From: Cyclobacteriaceae bacterium
GTDB lineage: Bacteria > Bacteroidota > Bacteroidia > Cytophagales > Cyclobacteriaceae
Reading direction: 5' to 3'
DNA length: 64,000 nucleotides
NCBI GenBank assembly: GCA_028281285.1
Contig: JANQKF010000032.1
Coordinates: 96,561-160,560 of the forward strand
The notes under the pieces were generated by a model. It was not told the DNA's origin. It saw only the letters and a program-made list of their open reading frames with translations, and did not search any database. The position numbers were made by a program, and so were the translations under genes. Positions 9,748 to 18,653 of this stretch are shown here, piece by piece; the stretch's first letter is position 1; every line of letters begins with the position of its first letter.

Positions 9748-11964
9748 ATGAAATTTTTTTCGTCACTACTGCTCGCTTTTTTATGCTTGAATTCGGTAGT
9801 AGGTCAAAACGACCAAAACACACGAACCAGATACCAACTTCCCATTCAACGAACAACGACACCGGTATTATTGGATGGCAAGGATGATGATGAGGCATGG
9901 AAAACGGCCCAGGAAATCGAAGCCTTCCAAAATCATTGGCCATTGGATACAGGACAGGCAGATGCTATTACTAAAGTTAAATTAACATATGATGATAATT
10001 TCATATATGTATTGGGAATCATTCAGGACGATGGAACAAGAATTGTCCAGTCGCTGAGAAGAGACAACGAAGATGCACACTGGAATAGCGACAATTTCAC
10101 TTTTGTCGTTGATCCCATCAACAATAAACAAAATGGCTTCTTATTTGGAGTAAATGCGGCTGGTGCCCAAATAGAAGGCCAAATAAATGTGAATGGACGC
10201 CAAACTAACACTGATCCAAACTGGGACAACAAGTGGTATTCTCAAGTCCGGCAATACCTGGACCATTGGATTGTAGAAATGGCCATCCCATTTAAAACAC
10301 TTCGGTATAACACAAATACCTCTGAATGGGGCATGAACTTCATCAGGGGTGATCTTAAGAATAACGTATACTCTACCTGGACACAGTTTCCTCTTAATTA
10401 CGGTGGCACCGACCTTAATTTTATGGGCACACTCAAGTGGGATCAAAACCCAAAGAAGGCCAATGGCAAGGTGGTGCTTATCCCCTACCTGGCTGGTGGA
10501 ACTAATCGAGATTTTGAAGACGAGGGTCAGGATACCTATAACCAGGACTTTGACGCGGGAATTGACGCTAAGGTAGCCATCACAGGGTCGTTAAACCTCG
10601 ATCTTACAATTAACCCGGATTTTTCCAATGTGGATGTAGATCAGCAGGTTACCAACCTGACTCGTTTTTCGATTTTCTTCCCTGAACGCAGAAACTTCTT
10701 CCTGGAAAACGGGGATATATTCTCCAATTTCGGTGGTTGGGAGGTTCGACCCTTCTTTTCTCGAACCATTGGTTTGAACCAAGGCAAACAGGTGCCTATC
10801 ACCTATGGAGCTCGGCTTACAGGCAACGTTACGAACAAGACTCGCATCGGTCTCATGAACATCCAAACAAGAGAATTTGAAGAGCTGGAGGCACAGAATT
10901 ACACCGTTGCGGCAGTGCATCACCAAGTGCTGCAGCGATCGGTAATCAAAGGGATCCTTCTAAATCGACAAACTGGAGCAGATGTAACCGAAGGCAAATA
11001 CTCACGAAACGGTGGCCTTGAATTTGCCTACCTATCACCAAATGGCAAAGTGAACAATACGGTCCGATTTCATGGTGCAATTACAGATGAAAAGCTTGAC
11101 GACAATTATTATTACGGCTTTGATGGAAACTACAATGGCCGTAATTACCGGGCGGGATGGTCTTTGGATTTTGTTGGTGAAAACTATATTACTGAGCTGG
11201 GCTTTAATCCGAGACAAAACAATTTTAATGCAATCACCGAGGAAGTTACTCGTCAAGGGTATACCCGGATCAACCCATGGAGTGTTTATCGGTTCATTCC
11301 GAAAAACTCAAGCCTTAACCAGCATGGACCAAGAACCTGGCATATGGCTTGGCTGGATAAGTCCGAAGGTGGTTTGATTGAGCGATCTCACGGATTTGCG
11401 TACGACTTTATTTTCAAAAATACTACAGAACTCCGATTGCAGGCGCAAGTCAGAGAGGTCAACTTACCCGTACCCACCTCCTTTCTTGGAAGCGATTATA
11501 CTCCCCTTCCTGCTGAGAACTATTATTTCACTCAATACTGGGTGAATTACAATACCGACCGAAGAAAGACGCTTAATGTGGACTTCCGATTACAGTATGG
11601 CAATTTCTTTAATGGTAATCGCTTCAACTCCTCAGTGGGGCTTAACTATCGCGTTCAACCTTGGGGCAGTTTCGGAGTAAATTATGATTTCAATAAAATC
11701 GATTTCCCAAATGAGTTTGGTCAAACTACCCTTCATTTAATCAGGGCCAACGCAGAGATCAGCTTCTCCAACAAAATGTTCTGGACCACCGCTGTCCAAT
11801 ACAACTCTCAATCACAGAACTATAATGTATTCTCGAGATTTCAATGGAGATTCAAGCCCATGTCAGATTTCTTCTTGGTATACACTGACAATTATACCAC
11901 AGATGGACTGAATATCAAGAACCGACAAATTGTCTTTAAACTCACCTATTGGCTGAATATGTAA
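9748..11964 (+). CDS. DUF5916 outer-membrane protein with CBM9-like N-terminal domain
   Basis: A signal peptide (cleavage near VVGQ) is followed by a CBM9-like domain at about residues 30-215 (VLLDGKDDDEAW, VDPINNKQNGFLFGVN) and then a DUF5916 region of about 500 residues rich in alternating polar and aromatic beta-strands, consistent with an outer-membrane beta-barrel (FSIFFPERRNFFLENGD is a typical segment). Total 738 residues. The function of DUF5916 proteins is unknown, and carbohydrate or glycoconjugate contact is only suggested by the CBM9-like part. It is monocistronic, with about 230 bases to the divergent kinase start. Confidence 0.85.
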   Translation: MKFFSSLLLAFLCLNSVVGQNDQNTRTRYQLPIQRTTTPVLLDGKDDDEAWKTAQEIEAFQNHWPLDTGQADAITKVKLTYDDNFIYVLGIIQDDGTRIVQSLRRDNEDAHWNSDNFTFVVDPINNKQNGFLFGVNAAGAQIEGQINVNGRQTNTDPNWDNKWYSQVRQYLDHWIVEMAIPFKTLRYNTNTSEWGMNFIRGDLKNNVYSTWTQFPLNYGGTDLNFMGTLKWDQNPKKANGKVVLIPYLAGGTNRDFEDEGQDTYNQDFDAGIDAKVAITGSLNLDLTINPDFSNVDVDQQVTNLTRFSIFFPERRNFFLENGDIFSNFGGWEVRPFFSRTIGLNQGKQVPITYGARLTGNVTNKTRIGLMNIQTREFEELEAQNYTVAAVHHQVLQRSVIKGILLNRQTGADVTEGKYSRNGGLEFAYLSPNGKVNNTVRFHGAITDEKLDDNYYYGFDGNYNGRNYRAGWSLDFVGENYITELGFNPRQNNFNAITEEVTRQGYTRINPWSVYRFIPKNSSLNQHGPRTWHMAWLDKSEGGLIERSHGFAYDFIFKNTTELRLQAQVREVNLPVPTSFLGSDYTPLPAENYYFTQYWVNYNTDRRKTLNVDFRLQYGNFFNGNRFNSSVGLNYRVQPWGSFGVNYDFNKIDFPNEFGQTTLHLIRANAEISFSNKMFWTTAVQYNSQSQNYNVFSRFQWRFKPMSDFFLVYTDNYTTDGLNIKNRQIVFKLTYWLNM

Positions 11965-12048
11965 TTACCGTCAAGAGGACTAATTACCTCACCTAGTCCG
12001 GTTGTTCCGCACGACATGAGCCAGCGATATTAGGCTTACAAATAGGTC

Positions 12049-12056
12049 TATATTTG
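12049..12056 (+). promoter_or_regulatory. Possible Bacteroidota-type -7 promoter element for the EamA gene
   Basis: TATATTTG fits the Bacteroidota -7 consensus TAnnTTTG, 9 bases before ATG 12065. No convincing -33 TTG partner is seen, so the leader would be very short and the call is weak. Confidence 0.3.
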
Positions 12057-12064
12057 CTCGCACC

Positions 12065-12964
12065 ATGTCTCAACGATCGAATTATCTGCTGTTTGCAATT
12101 CCAGCCCTCATCTGGGGTTCGACATGGTATGTGATTAAGTTTCAACTAGACACAGTAGAGCCATTAATGTCGGTTTCTTACCGCTTTTTTGCCGGTGGAT
12201 GGATTCTTATTTTATTCTGTCTATTGGCCAAGAAGCCCTTGAAATTCAGTCTTGAGCAACACCTCAGATTAATGCTCCAAGGCATTTTGCTTTTTGGGAT
12301 GAACTACTGGCTGGTATACATGGCAGAAGAATATATTGCTTCCGGTCTGGTGGCTGTGGGGTTCTCAACGCTGATATTTTTTAACATCTTTTTTGGTGCC
12401 CTATTTATGGGCAATTCGATCAAAAAGCGTGTTTTAATTGGAGCTGCCTTTGGCTTAATAGGAACTTCGATCATTTTCTGGCCCGAACTCAGGGCATTCA
12501 GCTCGGAAAACGGTGGCTTTTTGGGGCTGACTCTAATGATCACATCGGTAATCACCGCCTCATTGGGCAATATCACTTCTGCTTATAATTCCAGATTGAG
12601 AATCCCTGTAATTCAGGCAACAGCCATTGGAATGTTGTACGGTTCCCTGGTAATGTTCGCCATTGCAATGATATTGGGAAAACCCATTACGATTGACACA
12701 AGTACCGAGTACATCGGTTCACTTATCTACTTGACAATTTTTGGTTCTATTCTTGCCTTCAGCGCATATCTCACACTGATTAGTCGAATCGGGCCGGACA
12801 AAGCGGCTTATGCAATCGTTGTGGTGCCTGTAGTTGCCATACTGATATCCACGGCTTTGGAAGGGTATAGACCCACACTCTACACATTTCTTGGAATGAG
12901 CTTACTGATTGCCGGAAATGTATTCGCTTTATACAAGAAAAAAGTAGCTCAACCCTCCAACTAA
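12065..12964 (+). CDS. EamA/DMT-family transporter
   Basis: A 299-residue integral membrane protein with ten predicted helices in two EamA halves (about 5-140 and 155-290). It starts with the typical LIWGSTWYVIKF and has GSILAFSAYLTLISRIGPDKA in the second half. The family exports small metabolites such as amino acids or nucleosides. The substrate here cannot be told. The bestrophin-like gene begins 28 bases downstream on the same strand, so the two may share a transcript. Confidence 0.9.
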   Translation: MSQRSNYLLFAIPALIWGSTWYVIKFQLDTVEPLMSVSYRFFAGGWILILFCLLAKKPLKFSLEQHLRLMLQGILLFGMNYWLVYMAEEYIASGLVAVGFSTLIFFNIFFGALFMGNSIKKRVLIGAAFGLIGTSIIFWPELRAFSSENGGFLGLTLMITSVITASLGNITSAYNSRLRIPVIQATAIGMLYGSLVMFAIAMILGKPITIDTSTEYIGSLIYLTIFGSILAFSAYLTLISRIGPDKAAYAIVVVPVVAILISTALEGYRPTLYTFLGMSLLIAGNVFALYKKKVAQPSN

Positions 12965-12992
12965 GAATAGGACTTCTTGCTATCTTAATTGC

Positions 12993-14033
12993 ATGTTTAT
13001 TAATAAGAATTTTAACCTGAAAGGAATTTTAACCTTTTCCGGTGTACACATTATTTGGCTTACCCTTTGGGCCTCTTTATCCGTTTTATTACTTGAATAT
13101 GCAGACCTGGAGTGGCTCAGAATCCCTTGGCTTCCATTATCTGTAATTGGCTTGGCGGTAGCCTTCTATATTGGTTTTAAGAATAATAGTGCCTATGACC
13201 GACTCTGGGAGGCTCGAAAGATATGGGGAGGTATCGTGAATGATAGTCGAGCATGGGGTTCTACTATTAAATCATATGTGAGTAATCAGTTTCTCGCTCG
13301 CACAAAAAGTCCGGAAGAACTTCATGCCCATCACAAAAGACTAATTTACCGTCATATTGGCTGGCTATATGCACTTCGAAGACAGCTTCTAATCCCTACT
13401 AACTGGGAACATGTCAATCAAAGTAAACACGTAAGACGGGTGAATGAGAAGCGAATGAATCGCTACGGAGGGGTAAGTTCGAACCGTGAGGGGGTCACAA
13501 AAGAAACTATTGAGGGGTTTGTTGGCAAGGAGGAGTTGGAAAGGTTATTAAATGCAAAAAATACAGCGACTCAAATTATTGATCAGCAGTCCCAGGACTT
13601 AAGGAACCTAAGAATGCACGATCTGATCGATGATTTCAGACACATGGAGTTACAAAATTTACTTCGTGAGTTCTATGCGCTTCAAGGAAAATGTGAGCGC
13701 ATTAAGAAGTTCCCTCTGCCTAGGCAGTATGGAAGCATGAGCTTTTACTTTGTTGCAATTTTCATCTTCTTATTACCCTTTGGCATGTATGGCGAATTTG
13801 CCAAGCTTGGTGATTTTGGTGCCTGGCTGGCTATTCCCTTTACTATCCTGATTGGCTGGGTCTTCTTAATGATGGAATTGATTGGAGACTATTCGGAGAA
13901 CCCGTTTGAAGGCTTAGGTAACGATATCCCAATGCTGTCCTTGTGCCGAACGATTGAGATAGATTTGCGCGAAATGTTGGGCGAAACTGAACTTCCTCCA
14001 CCAATTGAAGCGAAGAACGGTGTCTTAATGTAA
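12993..14033 (+). CDS. Bestrophin-family (UPF0187) anion channel protein
   Basis: Membrane helices at about residues 15-35, 40-65, 245-265 and 275-300 surround the family signature GFKNNSAYDRLWEARKIWG near 60-80 and SRAWGSTIKSY. The C-terminal DYSENPFEGLGNDIPM segment corresponds to the bestrophin neck/cytosolic region. Bacterial members form pentameric ion channels, some cation-conducting, so selectivity is left open. A central charged stretch (about 145-190) is longer than in minimal members. The last 9 bases overlap the convergent cupin gene. Confidence 0.88.
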   Translation: MFINKNFNLKGILTFSGVHIIWLTLWASLSVLLLEYADLEWLRIPWLPLSVIGLAVAFYIGFKNNSAYDRLWEARKIWGGIVNDSRAWGSTIKSYVSNQFLARTKSPEELHAHHKRLIYRHIGWLYALRRQLLIPTNWEHVNQSKHVRRVNEKRMNRYGGVSSNREGVTKETIEGFVGKEELERLLNAKNTATQIIDQQSQDLRNLRMHDLIDDFRHMELQNLLREFYALQGKCERIKKFPLPRQYGSMSFYFVAIFIFLLPFGMYGEFAKLGDFGAWLAIPFTILIGWVFLMMELIGDYSENPFEGLGNDIPMLSLCRTIEIDLREMLGETELPPPIEAKNGVLM

Positions 14034-15122
14034 CACTGTCTCAAATTTGCCGGGCAAAGATACTTCCAACAACTTCAAATTTTCAGTTGCGGATCGGTAA
14101 CTGACTGCCTGACCAGGGGGGATAACAAAAGCATCTCCGGCCTTTAGAGGGAATGTGTCCTCCCCTATTTTTTCCAGGACCAATTCACCTTCCAGGACGA
14201 AAGTAAACAGGATTTCACAGGTATGGTGAGAAATGGTCTCTTCTTTTGTTATTGCCTTCACCACTTGAACTGAGGCCACACCAACTGTAGCCTCATTAAT
14301 TCCGGTTTCTTTGACTTGAAAACCCGGTATTCTCCATGCCTCCCAATCGACTTCATCAAACTTAAAATGGCAGAATCGCTGCCCTCTAAAATCTCTTTCC
14401 GGTTTCAGTTCTGTGGTTGGTAGCTCCATCTCATGATCAATCGTGGTCATATGTTCTGCAGGAACCCCAATTTCAATTACTTCTAAGGCCTCTGAAGCCT
14501 CTAAAACACGATGCCTTATCTCAGGGGGCTGAATCACACAATCTCCAGCCTTCAACCAAAATGGAGGACCTTGATCCTCATATACAAGCTTCACTGATCC
14601 TTTGTAGCAGTAAATCAATTGAAAACCGACTGTATGATAATGAACCATATCGGGAACAGGACCAGCATCAGGTATTCGTATATGTGAGGCAATTATACTT
14701 CCACCTAAACGATCGTGGATCAGATCGCGATAAAGCATGCCCGCTCTTCCTATTATCCATGGATCTTCGTCACGAAGCCGCCTCACCTCAAACTGAGGTA
14801 AAGCCTGAGGAGTCTCAAACCGCTCTTCATGCGCAATAAACCTAAATACGGTTCCACCGGGACTCTGGATTTCATCTTCTTCAGGGACGTCATTACCAGA
14901 AACGGGAATCAGTATCGTAGCACCAGACCGTGAAGAATTTCGCTCAATCCGGACCTTAAGGTTTCCCTTTGTCATTCGGGCCACCTTAGGATCATCCGAA
15001 GGATATATTTGGTCTAATTGAAACCCACAATCATGGAAGAATCTCATCTCCGCATGTAAGTCTAATGTTGGCACCAAAATCTCATGAATACCGAGGTCCC
15101 AATTCACACTGTCCTTAGACAT
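14025..15122 (-). CDS. VOC-cupin-cupin three-domain protein
   Basis: Residues 1-90 look like a single VOC/glyoxalase half (IHEILVPTLDLHAEMRFFHDCGF). Two cupin barrels follow, at about 145-225 (DMVHYHTVGFQLIYCYKG, LKAGDCVIQPPEIRH) and 280-360 (HHTCEILFTFVLEGEL, LKAGDAFVIPPG). Histidines consistent with metal binding are visible in both barrels. It is cytoplasmic, with no signal peptide. Cupins of this kind are often dioxygenases, epimerases or binding proteins. I cannot assign a reaction. The start at ATG 15122 is divergent from the DUF3472 lipoprotein gene. Confidence 0.75.
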   Translation of the reverse strand: MSKDSVNWDLGIHEILVPTLDLHAEMRFFHDCGFQLDQIYPSDDPKVARMTKGNLKVRIERNSSRSGATILIPVSGNDVPEEDEIQSPGGTVFRFIAHEERFETPQALPQFEVRRLRDEDPWIIGRAGMLYRDLIHDRLGGSIIASHIRIPDAGPVPDMVHYHTVGFQLIYCYKGSVKLVYEDQGPPFWLKAGDCVIQPPEIRHRVLEASEALEVIEIGVPAEHMTTIDHEMELPTTELKPERDFRGQRFCHFKFDEVDWEAWRIPGFQVKETGINEATVGVASVQVVKAITKEETISHHTCEILFTFVLEGELVLEKIGEDTFPLKAGDAFVIPPGQAVSYRSATENLKLLEVSLPGKFETVLH

Positions 15123-15229
15123 AGTCTATATATTACTTACCCTCCAAATTAATCAAAACCTGTTTACCGGAGACAGAAATAAATTCGCTTTTTCAACTGG
15201 GGTCCTATCCTTATTTTAGTGTCAATCAT

Positions 15230-16525
15230 ATGTCCATGAATAGATATTTGTCTCTTCTTTCAATTCTGTTTTTCTTCTACTCCTGCCGATCGAATTCAAC
15301 TTCTTTTACACCTGATGAATTGACTATAGAAATACCCACTCAGGGAAATACTTGGATACTGGAAACAGATGCCGAAATGGATCGACAAATATTACAACAT
15401 GGCATCAAAGATTGGGACTTATCAGGATTAACAGCTCGTACCTATTTCTACATTGGGCGAACGGGAAGAATAAAAATTGGCATACGAGCCAGGGCGAGTT
15501 CACCGACAAACATTCACGCCAATTTCGAAGGACAAGCTACTGACATTCAACTGAAAAATACTACGTTGGAAGTGATCTCAGTTGGTGAGTTTGATATCGA
15601 TTCTCCAGGGTATTACTATCTGGACCTTGTTGGAGACAGAAATATGAACACAAGTGTTGAAATCTCCAATGTACTGATTGGAGGGGAAGCCACCCAAGGC
15701 AATATTTACTTTGCACGCGATGACTTTTATTGGGCCAGAAGAGGACCATCAGTTCACCTGACCTATGAAGTTCCGGAACCTGCCAGTGATGTTGTTTATT
15801 TCTACAATGAAATCAATGTTCCTGAAGGCCAGGATGTCTTGGGAAGTTATTTCATGGCTAATGGATTTGCCGAAGGTTACTTTGGTATACAGGTGAATAG
15901 TGAAAATGAAAGAAGAATTCTATTTTCGGTTTGGAGCCCGTATAAAACGGATAATCCTGAAGAAATTCCTGAAGACCAAAAAATCACAATGCTAAAAAAA
16001 GGAAGCAATGTGCATACCGGTGAATTCGGAAATGAAGGCTCTGGTGGTCAGAGCTATCGAAAGTATATGTGGAAATCGGATATTAATTATCGCTTTCTAT
16101 TGAAAGGAGAGCCTGCCGGGGATAACTCGACCGACTATACCGCATATTTTTTTGCACCTGAAATTGGAGAATGGGAGCTCATCGCTTCATTCAGAAGACC
16201 AAAGACCAACACTTACCTTACCAGACCTCACTCCTTCCTGGAAAATTTCAGAACTGAAACGGGGAATCAATCACGTATGGCGTTTTGGACCAATCAATGG
16301 GTCTACGATACAAATGGAACATGGCATGAATTGACACGAGCCCGGTTCACGGCAGATGCTACCGCGCGAAAGGAGTCAAGAATGGACTATGCAGGAGGAA
16401 GTGACGGGGCAAATTTCTTTATGAGAAATTGTGGCTTTTTCACTGGGTGGACCGAAATCGAGACTACTATCAACCGAACTTCGTTGGGAACCAGTCCATC
16501 AATTGATTTTAGGGTTCTACCCTAA
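15230..16525 (+). CDS. DUF5077-DUF3472 lipoprotein
   Basis: A lipoprotein signal (LFFFYSCRS) leads into a DUF5077-like beta domain (about 25-150, with DWDLSGLTARTYFYIGRTG) and a DUF3472 domain (about 155-430, with FYNEINVPEGQDVLGSYFM and a MRNCGFFTGWTEIETT end). This architecture recurs in surface or periplasmic Bacteroidota proteins, where carbohydrate binding has been suspected but not shown. A second in-frame ATG at 15236 would serve equally well as start. It is convergent with the cyclase gene, 14 bases apart. Confidence 0.82.
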   Translation: MSMNRYLSLLSILFFFYSCRSNSTSFTPDELTIEIPTQGNTWILETDAEMDRQILQHGIKDWDLSGLTARTYFYIGRTGRIKIGIRARASSPTNIHANFEGQATDIQLKNTTLEVISVGEFDIDSPGYYYLDLVGDRNMNTSVEISNVLIGGEATQGNIYFARDDFYWARRGPSVHLTYEVPEPASDVVYFYNEINVPEGQDVLGSYFMANGFAEGYFGIQVNSENERRILFSVWSPYKTDNPEEIPEDQKITMLKKGSNVHTGEFGNEGSGGQSYRKYMWKSDINYRFLLKGEPAGDNSTDYTAYFFAPEIGEWELIASFRRPKTNTYLTRPHSFLENFRTETGNQSRMAFWTNQWVYDTNGTWHELTRARFTADATARKESRMDYAGGSDGANFFMRNCGFFTGWTEIETTINRTSLGTSPSIDFRVLP

Positions 16526-16539
16526 TAAGCGATGATCGG

Positions 16540-17589
16540 CTAGTGATTACGAATAACAGCATAGATCTTAAGACTCTCATTTTTTCCTCGAAGAAGTTCC
16601 TCTCCCATGAGTTGTACCTCAAAGATTCCATTCATTTTAAGTTCTGCGTGGAAATGCTCTGAAATCAAAAGGGTTTGGCCAAAATCATTGCATTTATCCT
16701 GTATTCGGGCCGCGATATTCATGGTATCGCCATGATAGGCAATTTCTTTCTTTATCTCTCCCACCTCCGCTGTGGTGACCTCTCCAAGATTAATTCCCGC
16801 CTTAAACGTAGGTACCACGCCATACTTTTCCATATAGTGGTTATGGCGAGACCTCAATTGGTCTTCAAAGGCCCAAAATGCCTTAATACATTTGGTTAAA
16901 TCAAGGCTCTTTTTCACTCGCCAACTCAAGATCACCTCATCGCCAACATATTGATACACTTCCGCATCATACCTTCTAACGGCATTTAAATCATAAAAAC
17001 AATCCTGCAGAAATCTACTGTATTTGATATGTCCCAGTTGTTCGGCAATTGTCGTTGAACTCTTCAGATCGATGAACATGAAGATTCGATTTTCTACGCG
17101 CGGTGAGTAAAAATCGCCCCTAAGAAATCTCCACAAATTACCCTTCCCAAGAAGCAGGTTTATCTCCCTCAAACTAGCCAGAAAGAAATTGACCAGAATT
17201 GAATAGAGAAATGTGAGTATCGCACTCGGATTGGATACAAATTTTCTAAATGTTGTTGGCTCATCAAACCCAACTACATTCTCAAAAAAGTAAAAGGCCA
17301 ACACAAAGAGTGAGGCCATAATCAGGGTATTCAGAAGTAAGCCAATGATGAGCAACTTCCACATCGGCACCCTTCGCAATAAGTACTTTTCAAACTTTAT
17401 TTGACCGAGCCCAAACAAAAGGCCGCCTAAAGGGCCAAAAATTAAGACCATGCGGACATTGTCCTGCCATTCTGGAGTAGCCGGAACATCGGCAGTTACG
17501 CCCCAGTTTCGGACAATGGACCAGCAGGCTAGTGCCAGAACCCAGCCTATTACGAAATCGCGTATTATTATTAGGTCTTCTTTCTGCAT
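16540..17589 (-). CDS. Membrane-anchored class III adenylate/guanylate cyclase
   Basis: Four predicted membrane helices (about residues 8-30, 47-65, 78-105, 122-145) precede a class III catalytic domain (about 165-345). The first metal Asp lies in FMFIDLKSS (near 173), the second in YVGDEVILSW (near 214), and the transition-state Asn and Arg lie in NIAARI. The key residues therefore appear intact and the enzyme is probably active, making cAMP or cGMP. The base-selecting residues cannot be read confidently. It is a single gene starting at ATG 17589. Confidence 0.87.
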   Translation of the reverse strand: MQKEDLIIIRDFVIGWVLALACWSIVRNWGVTADVPATPEWQDNVRMVLIFGPLGGLLFGLGQIKFEKYLLRRVPMWKLLIIGLLLNTLIMASLFVLAFYFFENVVGFDEPTTFRKFVSNPSAILTFLYSILVNFFLASLREINLLLGKGNLWRFLRGDFYSPRVENRIFMFIDLKSSTTIAEQLGHIKYSRFLQDCFYDLNAVRRYDAEVYQYVGDEVILSWRVKKSLDLTKCIKAFWAFEDQLRSRHNHYMEKYGVVPTFKAGINLGEVTTAEVGEIKKEIAYHGDTMNIAARIQDKCNDFGQTLLISEHFHAELKMNGIFEVQLMGEELLRGKNESLKIYAVIRNH

Positions 17590-17645
17590 CGAATATCTAA
17601 TCGATGCAATTTAAGGAGTATTTTAGAGTAAGACTTAGTTTGTTG

Positions 17646-18176
17646 TCAACAACTGCAATCGCCACAATCGTGATCTTCAATTAAATGTCCACAATATTCA
17701 GCAAAAAGGTCTTTTAACATTTTTCTGCCGCGCTGAACTCTTGATTTCAGACCTGATTCACTCATTTGATAATCAATAGCGAGCTGCTTTTGAGGGATTC
17801 CCTTAAGTTCATAAGCTGCCAGTGGTTCAGCATATTTTTCAGGGAGTTTTTCAATAAGTGACGGAACGCATTGTTCCAACTCGTGTAAAAAATTCTTTTG
17901 GTCTTCGCTTGCAATATTGACTGGCATTAATGCAACGGGTTTACGTTGCTGCTCGCGGAAATAATCCGTTATGGTATTTCGAGCTATCGCAATTAACCAA
18001 GCCTCCGTATTTCTAATTCCCTGAACCTTCTCGCAGTTGTCATAAATCTTCATCATGACCTGACTTAGCAACTCTTCACTATCAAGAGGGTCTTTAACCC
18101 GACTCTTAATGAATCGGGCTAAAATATCTCTGTATTCCTGAAATACAGGGCCTACAACTTGACAATGTTGGTTCAT
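17646..18176 (-). CDS. SigZ-like ECF sigma factor with cysteine-rich tail
   Basis: Region sigma-2 (about 10-85; LDSEELLSQVMMKIYDNCEK, NTEAWLIAIARNTITDYFR) and sigma-4 (about 110-160; YELKGIPQKQLAIDYQMSESGLKSRVQRGRK, shown here in parts) are complete. ATG 18176 overlaps the TGA of the upstream CadI-like gene as ATGA, favouring it over an in-frame TTG at 18185 and implying coupled translation. The last 15 residues are CGHLIEDHDCGDCSC, with four Cys and one His spaced like a metal or redox site. No separate anti-sigma gene is adjacent, so direct sensing by the tail is a reasonable inference. Confidence 0.85.
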   Translation of the reverse strand: MNQHCQVVGPVFQEYRDILARFIKSRVKDPLDSEELLSQVMMKIYDNCEKVQGIRNTEAWLIAIARNTITDYFREQQRKPVALMPVNIASEDQKNFLHELEQCVPSLIEKLPEKYAEPLAAYELKGIPQKQLAIDYQMSESGLKSRVQRGRKMLKDLFAEYCGHLIEDHDCGDCSC

Positions 18177-18589
18177 GCTACACAACAGTTATCATCACAA
18201 CATTCAGAAGACTCCACTTTGTTCACTTCAGATTCTCCGTAAGTATAAAAAGCTTCCCATTCAACATTCTGCGGATCCTTTACCCAGGATTTTTCAGATT
18301 GAGCATAGCAACAGACCGTATGCCCTTCTTCCCTCATTTTGGTATCCGCCTTTTCAATATTAGCATAGATCTCCCTCAATTCCGATTCGTTTTCTGCCTG
18401 AATACCCAAATGTCTGACCCCCAATTCATGCCCTCCAAGAGAAATTGAGAAATTTACTCTGGGATCCTCAAGCATCCATTTAGCATAATCTTCTTTTCTG
18501 ACCGTGGGCTCAGCATTGAACAAAGCGTTGTAGAAACCGACCGATTCTTCTACATTATTTACATGAAGGTTTACGTGTAATCTTTTCAT
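18173..18589 (-). CDS. ArsI/CadI-like VOC metalloenzyme with cysteine-rich tail
   Basis: A single VOC-fold protein of 138 residues matching the ArsI/CadI type: LHVNNVEESVGFYNALF at the N-terminus, DPRVNFSISLGG in the middle, the HLGIQAENESEL strand, and the VCCYAQSEKSWVKDPQNVEWE segment carrying the paired cysteines and final Glu ligand. ArsI members cleave the C-As bond of organoarsenicals, and CadI members are metal-induced. The two cannot be separated here. The tail ESSECCDDNCCVA adds five more Cys residues. It is the first gene of a two-gene unit with the sigma factor. Confidence 0.83.
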   Translation of the reverse strand: MKRLHVNLHVNNVEESVGFYNALFNAEPTVRKEDYAKWMLEDPRVNFSISLGGHELGVRHLGIQAENESELREIYANIEKADTKMREEGHTVCCYAQSEKSWVKDPQNVEWEAFYTYGESEVNKVESSECCDDNCCVA

Positions 18590-18653
18590 TGTATCTAATT
18601 TAAATTCACCCCGTAGACGAGTGTATTCAAAAAAGACGCAAAAAAGATTTTCG

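Noticed and set aside
9608..9943. 111-codon minus-strand reading frame over the start of the DUF5916 gene
   Set aside because: It is antisense to a signal peptide and CBM9-like domain with clear family features, has no recognisable domain, and shows odd composition.
14417..14839. 140-codon plus-strand reading frame inside the VOC-cupin-cupin gene
   Set aside because: Antisense shadow. The cupin motifs on the other strand are unmistakable, and this frame has no coherent motif.
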